Of a stretch of DNA of 64,000 nt, positions 27,356-39,071 are shown piece by piece; the first letter of the stretch is position 1, and the number at the start of each line of letters is the position of its first letter. The notes under the pieces were generated by a model. That model searched no databases, was not told the origin of the DNA, and was given only the letters and a program-made list of their open reading frames with translations. Source of the DNA: Lepisosteus oculatus (Eukaryota; Chordata; Actinopteri; Semionotiformes; Lepisosteidae). The stretch is taken from contig NC_090711.1 of the NCBI RefSeq assembly GCF_040954835.1, positions 8,749,501-8,813,500 on the forward strand, given 5' to 3'. Both the position numbers and the translations under genes were made by a program.

Positions 27356-28329
27356 TAGAATAAAAAACTTTGAGTAGCATAAGCTTCAAGGTTATTTTTA
27401 GTTGAATGGCTAACAGAAACACCTGAAAATGCACATGCCTAAGAAACGTCATTTCTTACAAACATGGATTTTTTAATTACAAGTATTTCCTAGGCTATAA
27501 AGAAATCGAAAACAAATTTGTGAACTTACAAAAACAGTAGCTGCAATAATTCATTGGTACCACAAGAGGCCAGTATTTAGTCATAAAAAATTAATACCTC
27601 TACAGTTTTTACAAAGCTGCTTTTCTGTACTCTATTTTCCATTGTAGGTGGATTCCCCTTAACCAACACAATAACAATGCATTGCTATTCACAGTGTAGT
27701 AAATTTATCTTCGCCCATTTTATGGTACATTATGTTCAAAACATAGTTTCAAATATTCATAATATTTAAATGAAGTTTCAAAACATTTTTTTCAAAAAAA
27801 TCTTTAAGCAAATGATTTAAGCAATTTTATAATTATATACCATATGATTTCTCTTTAAAAAAATAATGATCTTTAAAAAAATACTCTTAAATTAGTTTAC
27901 ATATATGTAAGAAGTAGATTAAATTCATTCCCACAAAGATAAGAAAGGTTAGAAGAGTGATCTGGTGCATCATTGTTGGATGTGCTTTTTTTATCCTTTG
28001 TGTTAGCAGCTGTGCCAAACTCACACTACTAAAGCAGTCTGAATAAGCACTGTATGTTCATTTCCAATAAATGAGTATATACAAATATACTTTTAGACAA
28101 ACATTACAAATTACATTTTTAAGACTTGAATAATCTGTGTATTGATTAATTTTGACTGTTTTTACTTAAATGGTTGACATTAAACAGAACATATGCTACT
28201 GTCCAATTTGTACATTTTAAATTAGCCCCTTAGCTTCTCTAAAGAGAATCCTGCAGCCTACAGTTTGTCACAGGGTGCTGACAAGGCCAGCCCATCACAC
28301 TTCTTCAGAACAATCAGTGAAACACAAAC

Positions 28330-28545
28330 CAGAAGGCAGAAGTGAAAACTATATGGAAGTGCGCTTAAAGTTCAAGGCACTTCTTCGCTGTTAAAATTCG
28401 TAAGAGTCTGAAACAAACTACCCAGACGTGATGTTAAAGATGATTTCAAGAAACAGTTGAATAAGATCCTTGGATCAATTAACTACAAACAACCAAATGG
28501 GCTGGACGGCCTTTCTTTAGTAACTGTCCTTATGAATGTGGAGAG
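28330..28545 (+). repeat. Interspersed repeat (family C) in the irf10 3' flank
   Basis: Contains AAACAAACTACCCAGACGTG, TTTCAAGAAACAGTTGAATA and AAATGGGCTGGACGGCCT, a motif string I know as a common dispersed repeat in fish genomes. It lies within 80-300 bases after the irf10 stop codon, so it is probably in the 3' UTR. Confidence 0.55.
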
Positions 28546-28622
28546 AATCCGACTGTGGTCTTTTCTGAGCTGTAGTGTTGTGTTGCATGGGACAGCCCCT
28601 GGTTTTCCTATGGGGGAAGTAC

Positions 28623-28757
28623 TCATTGCTGGACCTGTTTGAGGACAGTCTGCTGGATGTTGTCCGATTTGCTCTTCAGTGGCTGGATTCTCTGGCCTGC
28701 CTCCACCCCAGTCCTCTGGATGTTCATAAGCAGCTTTCTGACAAACAGGGGCTCAAT
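28623..28757 (-). CDS. irf10: irf10 coding exon 8 (C-terminus, residues 399-442)
   Basis: Acceptor GCTCTTGTGCAG, then IEPLFVRKLLMN, matching the IRF4 VEPLLARQL helix that ends the association domain. The remaining 30 or so residues (rich in Gln and Lys) resemble neither IRF4 nor IRF8. Stop is TGA at 28625-28623. Confidence 0.88.
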   Translation of the reverse strand: MEPLFVRKLLMNIQRTGVEAGQRIQPLKSKSDNIQQTVLKQVQQ

Positions 28758-31700
28758 CTGCACAAGAGCAAAGCACGGTTCGGCTGTATTACCATTCAGG
28801 TCAGTACACTGACTCTGTCCAATCACAGAGTCTTCTGGGAAATACCACTACATCATTAGGCTTCCATGTACTGAAGCTACTAGACATTGAAGGAAGGTTT
28901 TTTTTTGTTCCCACATTTCAAACTGGTCCAGGTCAAACAAGATGTAGTTGATCCAAACTTGGCAACTGCTACTGTATGTGACAAAATCTGTGATCCTGCA
29001 TCAAGTAAGGTGGTGGTCTGACCCACGCACCTGAAAAACATTTCAGACGTCTGAGATAATATTGAATTAAAAACTGTAGGTTTTCTACTGACAAACTACT
29101 GTGATAATATTTATGTCCATGCTGGGTTTTCGAAATCTTCTTGATGTTTAACTCATACTACAATCTGTTCCCGTTCAAAAGCTGCTTGGTCTGCTAACTG
29201 TAATCGTGGGAGGTATCATTCTAGTAACAATGCATTTAAATACGATAAGCAGGGATTCTGGTGAAAAAGAAAATGGCTGCCTGACCACCATTTCCTCCTC
29301 ACATTTCAAACTTTCTCTGTTCTAAAGTGGTTTCTGTACAGAACTGGTAAAATAGGATTTGTTGTTTCGCAATATGACATTCTGAACATCTTTCTACGCA
29401 ATGTTCTGCATAACACACTTGACCACAAATTCTTGTATTAATGGTCAGAACTGTGTACCTGAGTTGCTAGCATCAGCCTGGACACTTGTGATTGACATGT
29501 GACAGTAATATTGCAGCTATTTCAATTCAGATAGTGCCTGAACTTTTAAAAATCATCTTCAAGATCATTATTTCAGAATTGCATTCAGCATCAACTTGTA
29601 GTGATATATTTCAATATCGCGATGGGGGTAATGATGTATCTGAATGTAGCCACAAACTTTCAATTCACTATTTTAAACAATTAAAATAATTTTCTTATTT
29701 TATACAAAAATATTTTTGTTTAATTATTTAGCCATGACAAACTTGATATTTATCAAATATTGTGTAACAAATATTTATGGAATTCAAATATTGGTAAATG
29801 GTATTCCTATATAACAAATGGCAGAATTGCAGAGCTTATATTGATAACGCATGTAAGTTATCATACACCATTGTAAAAAGTGTAGCTCAGTGACGGATAA
29901 CTATATTCATAGTAATTTCTGCGAGTCTTTTCTGCCCTCTGGTGGTTACTATTTAATTGAAACAACTGATCATTGCAAAAAAGGTAACACTTTTTGCCTG
30001 GTCAGCATACCAGACATCTTTTTTTTTTATCATGTCTCGTTCCTGCCTCCTACTAGCATTTTAAATCAAAGTGTCTCAGTTACTCAGCTTCACTCCAAGA
30101 GCTACAGAGCAAAAAAACACACCTTTTGGTTTCTAAGTACAAAACTGGCAGCAAAAGCACTGACAGCCCCTGACCTGCTGCATCATGGGATTTGATAGTT
30201 ACTTGTTACTTACTTGTGCCATAATGAGTTTCTTGGCTTTGCTCTGGTTTGGGTCAGGGAACTCTTCTCCGAAACACAATTCAATCTGGTAGTGTGGAAC
30301 TGGACGTCCAACCCGTAGGTACTGCTGTACTTCTGTGAACAGGATGAGAGGAGAGTTAAATGATTCAAGACACTTTACTCCAAAGCACTCTATGCCATGT
30401 TTATGTTAATTAAATCAAAGTGTTTCATACAGCACACTTAAAACATTTATCTTTCAAGTTTTTGAAAACTAATTAGTCAGTTTGTGTTAGTTTGTTTGAC
30501 TTTAGTTTGTCTAGGCTTTTAAAGCAGTCCCAATTCCTCAGACTGGATATTAAATCTCAGTAAGAATGTAAATTCATTGATGTTAATTTACAAATTTTGG
30601 ATTAAGCACAAAATCACGAACTTTGTGAAAGTACTGTAAATGGCCATTGTTTTGCAAACTCACATACGATGTGAATGAATTGAGAAATGATAGACCCCTT
30701 CCTGCTCACAAGTCTTTGTAATGACTAATGTTACTCATCATTCACATTACGGGTTGTGCAGCAGGCATTTCACCACAGAAATGTTTCAACATGATCTGCA
30801 TGCAGAGTTAACTAGCAAGTAGTGTTTGTCGGTAACACAGTGTTGAAATCGAAAGCAATATTTCTAGATTAAAAGAGATGTATTCACAAGCCTGCTTCTT
30901 TACAATGTCATAGGGCTGCACATGTCACAGGAATTTTGTTGTCTCGTTTCTGTATTGCAGAATATGGAGCTGCACATACCTGGAAATTTCTCTATTTTTG
31001 ATGTAAATTGAAGGTTTTACAAGTCACTGTGTACTTTTTACTTTTATTGCGGTGTGAAATCATCAATCCCAACACTTTTTGAATCCCAAAAGATGAATAT
31101 AGCATTGCAGTTCCCCTTTAATATGAATCTATAAAACATTAATTTCCTTATTTTACACAATATAGGGTTTGTCATCACATAATGTCCTGCACAACGCTTC
31201 TAAAGCAAAAAGGCTCTCGGTCAAAGAATAGCATGACAGCACATGAAACAGCTTCGGGGGTTGACCCCAGGTTTGCCTCCTCAGGTCCCTGGCCAGCCTT
31301 TGTGCCCTTCTCAGCCCCACCTTGTAGGAAGACTTGCATGTCCAGCAGTTTGCAGGTCTTCTCGCGCTCCAGCTTGTTGGGCAGGTTGTGGTGCTGAGCC
31401 AGGGGCCCGTCCCAGTACACGCGGCCCTGGCAGAAGCGCTTGATGAAGACCCCGTCGGGGGCCACCCACACCAGCACGCCCCTCTCCAGGTGGGGCAGCA
31501 GGCGGGCCATGGCCTCAGTGACCCGCAGGGAGGCCTGGGCGCACTGAGGGGAGGGGAAGTGCAGAAGCTCCACCGCGGTGGGGCCGTAGATGCGCTCGTT
31601 CTCCACCGGCACAGACCCATGGAGGATGCGGCAGCCCTCCGGCGTGCTGGTAGTGAAATCCTGCACCAGCTGGCCCTGGTAATACAGACGCACTTGCAAC

Positions 31701-34700
31701 AGGAAGTCTGTGGGGAAGCAGGCACAAAGATGTCACCTATTATCCAGACCAGAGTGAAGTACATCTTACCATAATGTATAGTACCAAGGCTTCATACCCA
31801 CTAGTGATTACGCAAGCAGCCACTAGTGGTCCATCGAGTGCACTGTGCCAACTTCTAGGTGTTTGTGCAAATATTTTTCATCTAGGTGGATGCTACACAT
31901 TGGTGGTGGTGGAGGGGAGTCCCCATTACCTGTAAAGCGCTTTGTGTGGAGTGTCCAGAAAAGCGCTATATAAGTGTAAGCAATTATTATTAATTATTAT
32001 TATTTTGGTTGTAAGGGATTCTGGGATAGGATTGTCAGCTCAGGCTGAATGTGAATTTGATTTGAATTGAAGAGATTTTCCGTGGAGAAGTTCTGCTTGC
32101 ATAAGAGACATGTTCTTATGTGAAAGTCAGATTAGGGATTTTTATCCCAAACTGAATCCATCCATTTAAGGGAGATTACTCATCTTTCCTGGAGACTCCA
32201 AGACAGTTCTCCTCTGGGACTGACTAAACACTTCCATATTTGTCATGTTGCATAAGTAATTGCTTTAAGTAGGTACACTATGCTTCTCTGGGTGCATATT
32301 TGTAATTTTAAGGAAATCTAAAACATAGCATTTCTTAAAGACAATATGACAACTCATATAAATATATAGAACAATAATTCAGATAAAATACTTTGATGAT
32401 CAATATGGGCACACTCCACTTTAGCTAAATATTTTCAGCAGTGTTTGCAAGACATTCACTTTTATTTGTGCATGATAAATACACAGGGACGGAAGTAAGG
32501 TCTCCAAAATCTGACATTAAGATACATTTTACGTAAGGGATTACCTTACCTGATATCTGGAACTGCGGTGAGTATGTAGGGCACACTGTGGGCTGTAAGG
32601 TAATAGGTGTCTCAGAGCCCTCAACTGCTGTCATTGTCCATGAATAAAATTTTCCCTTTACTTGTTTTGCTGCATAAAAACAACATGATTATCCGTGACA
32701 CACATTCCAGGAATCTGCTGCTTGACAAAACATGATATTGCTGATGCAGGACACACAAGCTCTTGAAATTTGTCTGGTCTACAACATTGTGCCAGTGTAA
32801 TATTTATTATGTATTCATTTTGCTCCTCGCAAAAACAACATGAGAAGCCCTTAACAAGAAGAACTCTCAGTACTTCCCAGGTGAGATACAGGGTATGTTA
32901 AAGGAAGCTCCCCTCTCCCTTACTAACTTGTTTAAACCTGTCAGAAAACAGTTAAAATGTGGAGAACCCATTGAAGACTTTTTAATTACAAGAGGAGGTA
33001 TCCTGCCTTTTGATTCACTTCCAGGCTTTGAGTTCTTTTCAGTGATAATGAAAGAAAAGTATCCTGTGATTTTTTTTTCTTTGTCAAGCATGATTTTGCA
33101 TGCATCTATTCAGTGCATCCTGCATGAACTGGATAGATTTAATACGGAAACAATTGCCTGAGAAATCAAACTGCAAGAACATGCAGTCAAGTTGTGTGAT
33201 TCAGGAACACACCTTCTTCTATCTTCCATCATTAAGACTGAAACTGTGGTGATTCAAATTAAGGGAAAAGGCAGGGAATGTCATTTTGAATTTAAACAGG
33301 TTTTATGTTCTGCAATGTTTCAACAGATATCTCACATACAACAATGTGTTTAAAGAGGAGGATAACTGGAACTGCCTTAAACTCAGCAAAAGATCCTTTT
33401 GAAATCATAGGACATGTAGAGATTAATTCCACACTGGAAAGCAGAAAAAACACAACAATCTGTTTAAGAGCTTCACCTCAGAATTAACCTCTACTTGTTT
33501 CCATGCAGCCCAGATGCCAATACAACCCCTCACGGGCCTCTTTAAAAACAAAATGCATTATTGCTACTGCGCCTCACTTCACAGTCTGCCGCGATTTATT
33601 GTGGACCAGGTCATGGAGTGAACTCACGCCTTCACCAGAGCTGCGTTTTAAAGGGCAACGGTTCTGGAGGCGACAGTCTCTCACCGCTGTCAGGAGTGGC
33701 GCTCTGGACCAGCGAGTGTGACTCCACAGAGGAAGCAGGCTGGTAATGCAAGCTGTCAGCATCTGTCCTTTCTCTCCATTCCTGCTCCACCTCCATTGGG
33801 GCACTGAACTGAGGGAAGCAAACAACAGAATCCCAGCCACGGTCAAGCACTGGTTTCCCCCATGTACTACCTACTTCACTTCATCGGATCATGCATTTAC
33901 TTAGCTTTGCCAGGGTTTCCCACTGTTTGCATTACACAGTAGTTTACCATCCTTCTTCATGCCTTTACCATTGTATCACTGTGCTTTTCCTACAGCACAC
34001 CACAGTAAACTAGAGAGTTAGGCAACAAGGAGAGTGCAACAGGTTTCTTTCTAGGTGATGAAGTGGTCACAGGCAAGTCATTCCTTTTAGATAACATATT
34101 GCTTGGTCTCTACAGTCTTTGTTAACTTATACCCTTCTTTTAACCCTCTGTGGTTCTATGCACCTAAGAAGACTGTCCTTTGTGATTTTCGTGGCTAAAG
34201 ACTTGAACTAATGCTTATGTCTTACGATAAATAGCGGTGCTATTTTTTCTCTGCCACTACATGGGTGGAGGTGTTTGTGGATGCAGATGGGCAGACAATA
34301 GAACAGTAAAAAGATGGATCAGCTATTACCTGTGAGTGCAGGCTAGGGGTCACTATATGGGGTGAAGCAGTCCGACCAGTGCCAAAGATGACAGGGCTGC
34401 TTGGAGACTCTGAGAAAAAGAAAAAGTGTCAGGCACTAATTACACATTCAAACACGCAGTACTATAATAGCTAATGTAAAATCCTGTCATATCAGACATC
34501 TCGATGTTGAGCTGGAGAATGGTGAGTATTTTAAAGCTGCTGCAGGCTAAATCATAAACCTTCAAGCCTTTACTAAATGAATGCACATGAAGGCTTAAGT
34601 ATTTTGGTTCAATACTGAGACATGATCTTTCACGTTGATGATGAACGGGCTATATGAGGAACCGAAAGGAGAAAAGGCAGCTCATGACAGTTTTATTTCT

Positions 34701-36296
34701 GTTTTGCACAGGACATCATTATAGTTAAACAGCTCCTATTTTCTGTGCTGCCCAGCAGCTGCAATGACAAGGCCTATATTAGCACCGTGGTGTCTCTGTC
34801 CTTCTTCCTACCTGCCCTCCTGCCACCCTCAGGCAGGATCTCGTACACTTTGTAGGGCTCAGAAATGTCCAGCTGACTGCGCTCGGGCACCTCCTGAAAA
34901 TCGGTGCTCTTATTGAGGGCACAGCGCAGCCTGGTCTTCCAGGTGGAGGGGTCCACCTTGTCCTTCCCCTCCCGGTACTTCCCCTTGTAAACTGCCCAGG
35001 CCTGCAGCACACAGAGGGGGCAGCTTGTTACAGGAAGCCTCATCGTGTCCTGTGCTCAACTCCATGGGTCACTGCAGGCTGCTTTATTTACTGACCACAT
35101 ATACCTTTTAGAATATGTGTGATATGCACTGACACGTATTGGATTTTTTAAATTAAAAATTAACACCATCATCTTCTTCATTGTTTTTATTATTATTATT
35201 TAATAGAGACCTGGAGCCTATCCCAGCAAGCAACGGGCACAAGGCAGGGTACACCCTGGATAGGATGCTAGTCCATCACACTATTATTTTATTACTTATA
35301 TTATGATGACCATGATGATGAAATATTACACAAAACATGCTTATTCTCTTTAACATAGTAAACACCAACAACAATATGGTACTGGGCTTCCTAGCAAAAT
35401 TGATACATGCTGGTTCCATTAGAGCTGACCATATTTCACAAAAATGACTATTGTAGATCTGACATTTAGGGTAGGTCAACGTTATCTATGTTTATTGAAT
35501 TTATTTTATGAAGTCCTGGAAAAAATGTTTCTGAATCATATTACCTAAAATACTTACACAGTATATACAATATATATGACTCTTACCCTTTCACTTTCAC
35601 TTTCTGAAGGATTAACTTCTAAAACCGATAAATATTTATTTTCTGTTTTTAATACTTTGTTTTCAGCAATCATACTTTTTCTAAATACGTTTATTAAAAC
35701 ATAACGTTTTCATGTTGGTTATTACGCTCCTTTCTAATTATTTATTTAATTCAAGAAGTTGTTCTAGTTTTGAAAGTGAAAACACTTAATTCCAAATTTA
35801 ATTAAACCAGACTGTTTGATAAATATGTGACAGCCCATTTACATTGTCAGTCAAGTCAATTATGTTAATTTTTACGATATATTAACCTATGCGGGTGAGT
35901 TTCAAAAAGAGCGCATTCTTTAGAAAAATAATGATGTAGTTAACTGAACGCTTAAATAGAAAGTCCCAATTACAAAATAAATTTAATATCGTCCCATAAT
36001 CTTCTGAAATTGCTGCTCCCTTTACTTTTAATGTGCCATAATCTTGCAACGCAAGAAAGCACTAGTGTTTCAACACTTTGTTGGACCGCGATATATGTGC
36101 AATGAACATAAATGAAAAATACCTTAAAAAGTGCCGCGTCTTCATTCTGGTTGTAGTCTTGCTTGGCAGCGTGTTTCCAGGGGATCCTAAACATAGTTTT
36201 TTCCTGGTTTTCCCAGCTAAGCCCCGCATATTTCCCGCTGTCTATCTGAGTAATCAGCCACTCTCTCAGACGCATATTCCTGCAGTTGTCTTCCAT
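28623..36296 (-). CDS. irf10: Interferon regulatory factor 10 (IRF4/IRF8 subfamily), whole coding span
   Basis: Eight coding exons on the minus strand: 36123-36296, 34812-35001, 34330-34409, 33685-33808, 32550-32669, 31321-31707, 30214-30332, 28623-28757. All junctions are GT-AG; phases agree; total 442 residues. The N-terminal DNA-binding domain (about 8-120) has five tryptophans in the IRF spacing (REWLI, SWENQ, IPWKH, AWAV, TWKTR) and the helix RLRCALNKS. The IRF-association domain (about 230-410) includes LQVRLYYQG, HLERGV, VYWDGPL, PNKLERE, CFGEEFPDP and IEPLFVRKLL. It is closer to IRF4 than to IRF8 in the association domain but distinct from both, as expected for IRF10, which humans and mice lack. 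By family knowledge it is a nuclear factor binding ISRE/GAAA sites and modulating interferon responses. IRF4 is the main alternative. Confidence 0.9.
30214..30332 (-). CDS. irf10: irf10 coding exon 7 (residues 360-398)
   Basis: Acceptor CCTGTTCACAG, donor CACAA|GTAAGT. Encodes VQQYLRVGRPVPHYQ, then LCFGEEFPDPNQSKAKKLIM, matching the IRF4 segment with CFGEEFPDP. Enters in phase 1 and leaves in phase 0. Confidence 0.93.
31321..31707 (-). CDS. irf10: irf10 coding exon 6 (IRF-association domain core, residues 231-358)
   Basis: A 387-base exon with acceptor CTTCCCCACAG and donor CAAG|GTGGGG, phase 1 at both ends. Carries FLLQVRLYYQGQLVQDFTTS, HLERGVLVWVAPDGVFIKR, GRVYWDGPLA and NKLEREKTCKLLD, all typical of the IRF4/8/10 association domain. 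It is far richer in G+C than the flanking introns. Confidence 0.95.
31800..32006 (+). repeat. SINE (family B) in irf10 intron 5
   Basis: Contains GGTGGATGCTACACATTGG, TGTAAAGCGCTTTGTGTGGA, AAAGCGCTATATAAGTGTAA and an ATTATTATT tail. It lies in intron 5 of irf10, in the antisense direction to the gene. The 3' end is like that of the LINE at 46500. Confidence 0.75.
32550..32669 (-). CDS. irf10: irf10 coding exon 5 (residues 191-229)
   Basis: Acceptor TTTTTATGCAG, donor ATCAG|GTAAGG, phase 1 at both ends. Encodes a linker with TVCPTYSPQFQIS just before the IRF-association domain. The start depends on the acceptor chosen; an in-frame alternative AG lies 36 bases downstream. Confidence 0.72.
33685..33808 (-). 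CDS. irf10: irf10 coding exon 4 (residues 149-189)
   Basis: Acceptor CTTCCCTCAG, donor AGCG|GTGAGA, starting in phase 0 and ending in phase 1. Encodes an acidic, Ser-rich linker starting FSAPMEVEQEWRER. No domain is seen. Fits between exons 3 and 5 without a frame break. Confidence 0.8.
34330..34409 (-). CDS. irf10: irf10 coding exon 3 (residues 123-148)
   Basis: An 80-base linker exon found by matching phases: acceptor TTTTTCTCAG, donor CACAG|GTAATA. It encodes SPSSPVIFGTGRTASPHIV and a few more residues. No conserved domain; support comes from the splice sites and phase agreement with both neighbours. Confidence 0.8.
34812..35001 (-). CDS. irf10: irf10 coding exon 2 (residues 59-121)
   Basis: Opens after CTGCAG with AWAVYKGKYREGK and ends at the phase-1 donor GGGCAG|GTAGGA. 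It completes the DNA-binding domain, with the recognition helix WKTRLRCALNKS and the family-typical SQLDISEPYKVY. Confidence 0.93.
35205..35283 (+). repeat. Family A dispersed repeat, 5' fragment in irf10 intron 1
   Basis: GAGCCTATCCCAGCAAGCAA and CAGGGTACACCCTGGATAGG are diagnostic; the copy stops abruptly after the CATCACA block. Confidence 0.7.
36123..36296 (-). CDS. irf10: irf10 coding exon 1 (residues 1-58)
   Basis: Begins MEDNCRNMRLREWL and ends ...NEDAALFK before donor AAG|GTATTT. The ATG at 36296 is the first in-frame ATG after an in-frame TAA at 36323-36321 and has a strong context (G at -3, G at +4). Carries the first three DNA-binding tryptophans. Confidence 0.92.
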
Positions 36297-36628
36297 CTCA
36301 GACGAGAAATGCAACAAATGTTAAAATTGCAAGTTTGTAACTACAATTTAACCACTTTTCTGTCTGATAGTGCACCTCAAGAAACTCCACTATGAACAAT
36401 AACTCCCACTGCACGTTTGCACACGAAAAATTCTTCTTAGACAACGCATATAAGTGACCAAGTGATAATAACAACCCCAGATAAGAACAAGCTATCCAGT
36501 TCTAAACATATTGTAAGTCTCCCCCTGAATGATGTATTTTTAAATGTATGTCTAAAAGGATCGTGTGAAATGCATCTTAAGGCTAAAACACGTCTTGAAT
36601 CGAAAGTAAAAGTTTGAAAGTCAAACAC

Positions 36629-36638
36629 TTTCGGTTTC
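36629..36638 (-). promoter_or_regulatory. ISRE core upstream of irf10 (proximal)
   Basis: Read on the irf10 strand the sequence is GAAACCGAAAGTGTT (36638 down to 36624), a perfect GAAANNGAAA interferon-stimulated response element. It sits 333-342 bases upstream of the irf10 start codon, in the expected promoter zone. GAAAGTAAAAG-like half sites lie close by. Confidence 0.6.
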
Positions 36639-36976
36639 CCGTTGTTTTTTTTTTAACCTCTGTATTTAGGTAAAGATCAACGTCTGAAGTTGTAGTACTG
36701 TATTTTAATTCCAGACTGAACAATACGAGAATAGAGTAATTCTGGCATTACGTTAATTTATAAACCTGGAAATACCATTTCATTCATCTTTCGCTATGAT
36801 TTTATGAAAGTTATATTTAAATTAGTTCCTGGTTACAATATGACCACTGTATGTCAAAGTTCTGTGACACCTGCCACTCTTGAATGGCGTCTATATTCTA
36901 GCCTGATTTATTTTATTAGAAGTTAGATAGTTACTTCATGCGTGGGCGAGTGCAATTCTGTGAATATGTGCTGGGG

Positions 36977-36986
36977 GGGGTTTTCC
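36977..36986 (+). promoter_or_regulatory. kappaB-like site upstream of irf10
   Basis: GGGGTTTTCC fits the GGGRNNYYCC consensus. It is 681 bases upstream of the irf10 ATG. IRF10 was first described as a gene induced by v-Rel in chicken cells, and IRF4 is a known Rel target, so the site is plausible. A ten-base match is weak alone. Confidence 0.35.
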
Positions 36987-37071
36987 AAAGGGACTGACAA
37001 ATAGTTTTAATGTGTCTCAGTGCGTTTTTATTTTGACATGGAACATTTCTTCATCCTACGCGTCTAGGAAG

Positions 37072-37131
37072 CCCCCCCCCCCCCACAACCCACCAACACC
37101 AAGCCCTCACCCCCCACCCACCCATCTGTCG
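37072..37131 (-). repeat. C-run and C-rich tract (G-rich on irf10 strand)
   Basis: Thirteen C in a row (37072-37084), then CCACAACCCACC and further C runs including CCCCCCACCCACCC up to about 37131. On the minus strand, the coding strand of irf10, this gives four or more G runs of three or longer, compatible with a G-quadruplex about 0.8 kb upstream of its ATG. Confidence 0.6.
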
Positions 37132-37739
37132 TTCTTGACCTGGTCAAACTGTTGTAGATAGTAATTCACTGGCAGCTGCTTAATATTTCTCCAAGAAATA
37201 CCAGTCTATGTAAAAATAATGTTACTGTAAAGAACATACTGTTTCAAGGAAATTACACAAGAGAAGGCGAAAATTTACCCTTAAAAGGCCTTTAGTGTGG
37301 CAGTACATACAATGTAATTTCAAACCTAGCAGGTGTGTCGAAATAGGCAGGACTACAATTATGTCCCTAGAACATTGATTTGTAATCCCTGTCGACTTCT
37401 TTGCCATGGCTGGGTTAGGCCGTGATATTAATTAAAAAGAGTACAAATGAGAAAGTAAATTGGATTCAAAGAATTTCTGCTGTATGCTTATTGAATTCTG
37501 TGTCTGGCCCAGCAGGTTACAGTTTAACTGTTATCAATGCCAGACAGATAGACAGGTAACACATATATAAGGAGATGAAATTAAAGATAAAGGCCGCTGT
37601 TTCATTGAATCGTCTGGCTAGGGTTTTTCCCTCACCCAACCTACTGGCTGCTAGGCTGAACTGTGACTGTTGCACCCTTTATCACAACTGAATTCACCAC
37701 AGATTATATTCTTGTGGAAGCCGTGTGACTTCATCAGAA

Positions 37740-37802
37740 TTCAAGGGCACAGGGACCACACCCTGGATGTGACACCAGACCACACATACATCCACAAACA
37801 CA
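37740..37802 (+). repeat. Family A dispersed repeat, short fragment
   Basis: ACCACACCCTGGATGTGACA followed by a CCAGACCA block and ACACAT runs matches the middle of the family. Confidence 0.5.
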
Positions 37803-39035
37803 TTAGGATATAGGACATATAAAATGATTCTACAGTTAGTTTTAGCCAATAAGAAAAGGCTTCATTCTTCACAACGATTTTAAATAATGCACAAATGTAA
37901 TGAAATATTTTATATACCATATCAAGCTCTTATTTGTCACTTTCTATATATTGCCAATATGCATAAAAGAAGGCTGTACATGGTGCCTAATTCATGTCTG
38001 GACTCCTGTTTGAATGCAGGATTCATTTGCTTTGGCAGAAAAGATCCTATCTGAGCTGTTCTTCTTTGGTCTGCCTGTTTCCTGCAACCTCACACATATT
38101 TGTGATTTTCAGATAAATTGGGCTCAGATCAAATAATCCATCTGAAATTTCGGCATTCTGTTTCAAAGGAAATAGAAAAAAATGAACCAGTATCTTCATC
38201 CTACAACTGTCTCGTTGGCGGTGATACACTTTGACATTCTAGTTATTCATCATGTTATTGTTCTATATCTCTGTTTAATTTATTCTGAAGTGCTGAACCA
38301 CATCTACACTGGATAGCCTCTAGCTCCAAAGATGTAATTTAATAATTTATTAAGTGCATTAAATATCCTTTAGTTAATTATATATTTGTTACCTCTTCTA
38401 AAGCTGTAACAGAATAATTTAGCCTAGCAAGAGACGGTGTTAAGTGAATTATATAATTTAAGAAAGAGGATATTATTTTAATTTTAAATGTCTGTAGAAC
38501 AGGTAATGTCTGTAGAAATCTTGACAACTACTTGCTAGGAATAGCATGCAATTTTCATATTCTCTCAAAGAGCACTTCACTAGTAAGCATGATTGGTACT
38601 TTTAAACACTTTAGCAGTAGAAACAGCTATGCTAGCAGCAGTACAAGAAACAAAAAAAAACTATTTTGCTGCCTGGATGGTTTTGCCAAAGAACATGGGG
38701 TTGTTCTGTATTAAGAGAAAAACTAACAATTGAAACACATTTCTGCCATAAGTGATACACAAAGTTATGCACAGAACATAGACTGAAATAAGATACAGTG
38801 GGGTAACATAATTTGATCATCAACAGAATAAACAGATCACTTTGACTCCTTTGCTATTGCCCTCTTTGAATAATGTCCAGCAAGTTATTTTCATTCACAA
38901 AGTACAATGATATTACCTTTGACTATACTTTAAACACAGTACACTTAATGAAAATGTTCTGCCAAAAGCTCATAAAACAATTCAAACAAATTATGGCCCC
39001 TTAAATTCATGCACTGGGGAACTTTTGATCCTTTT

Positions 39036-39071
39036 ATTTATAGCTTTTATTTAGAAATAAAAGCTATAAAT
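39036..39071. repeat. Near-perfect palindrome, 17 bp arms, 2 bp spacer
   Basis: The arm ATTTATAGCTTTTATTT (39036-39052) is followed by AG and then its exact reverse complement to 39071. Confidence 0.9.

Noticed and set aside
31334..31774. 146-residue plus-strand ORF over irf10
   Set aside because: It is the antisense shadow of the GC-rich exon 6, which has clear IRF homology and splice sites on the minus strand.
36078..36395. 105-residue plus-strand ORF across irf10 exon 1
   Set aside because: Antisense shadow of the exon encoding the IRF DNA-binding domain.
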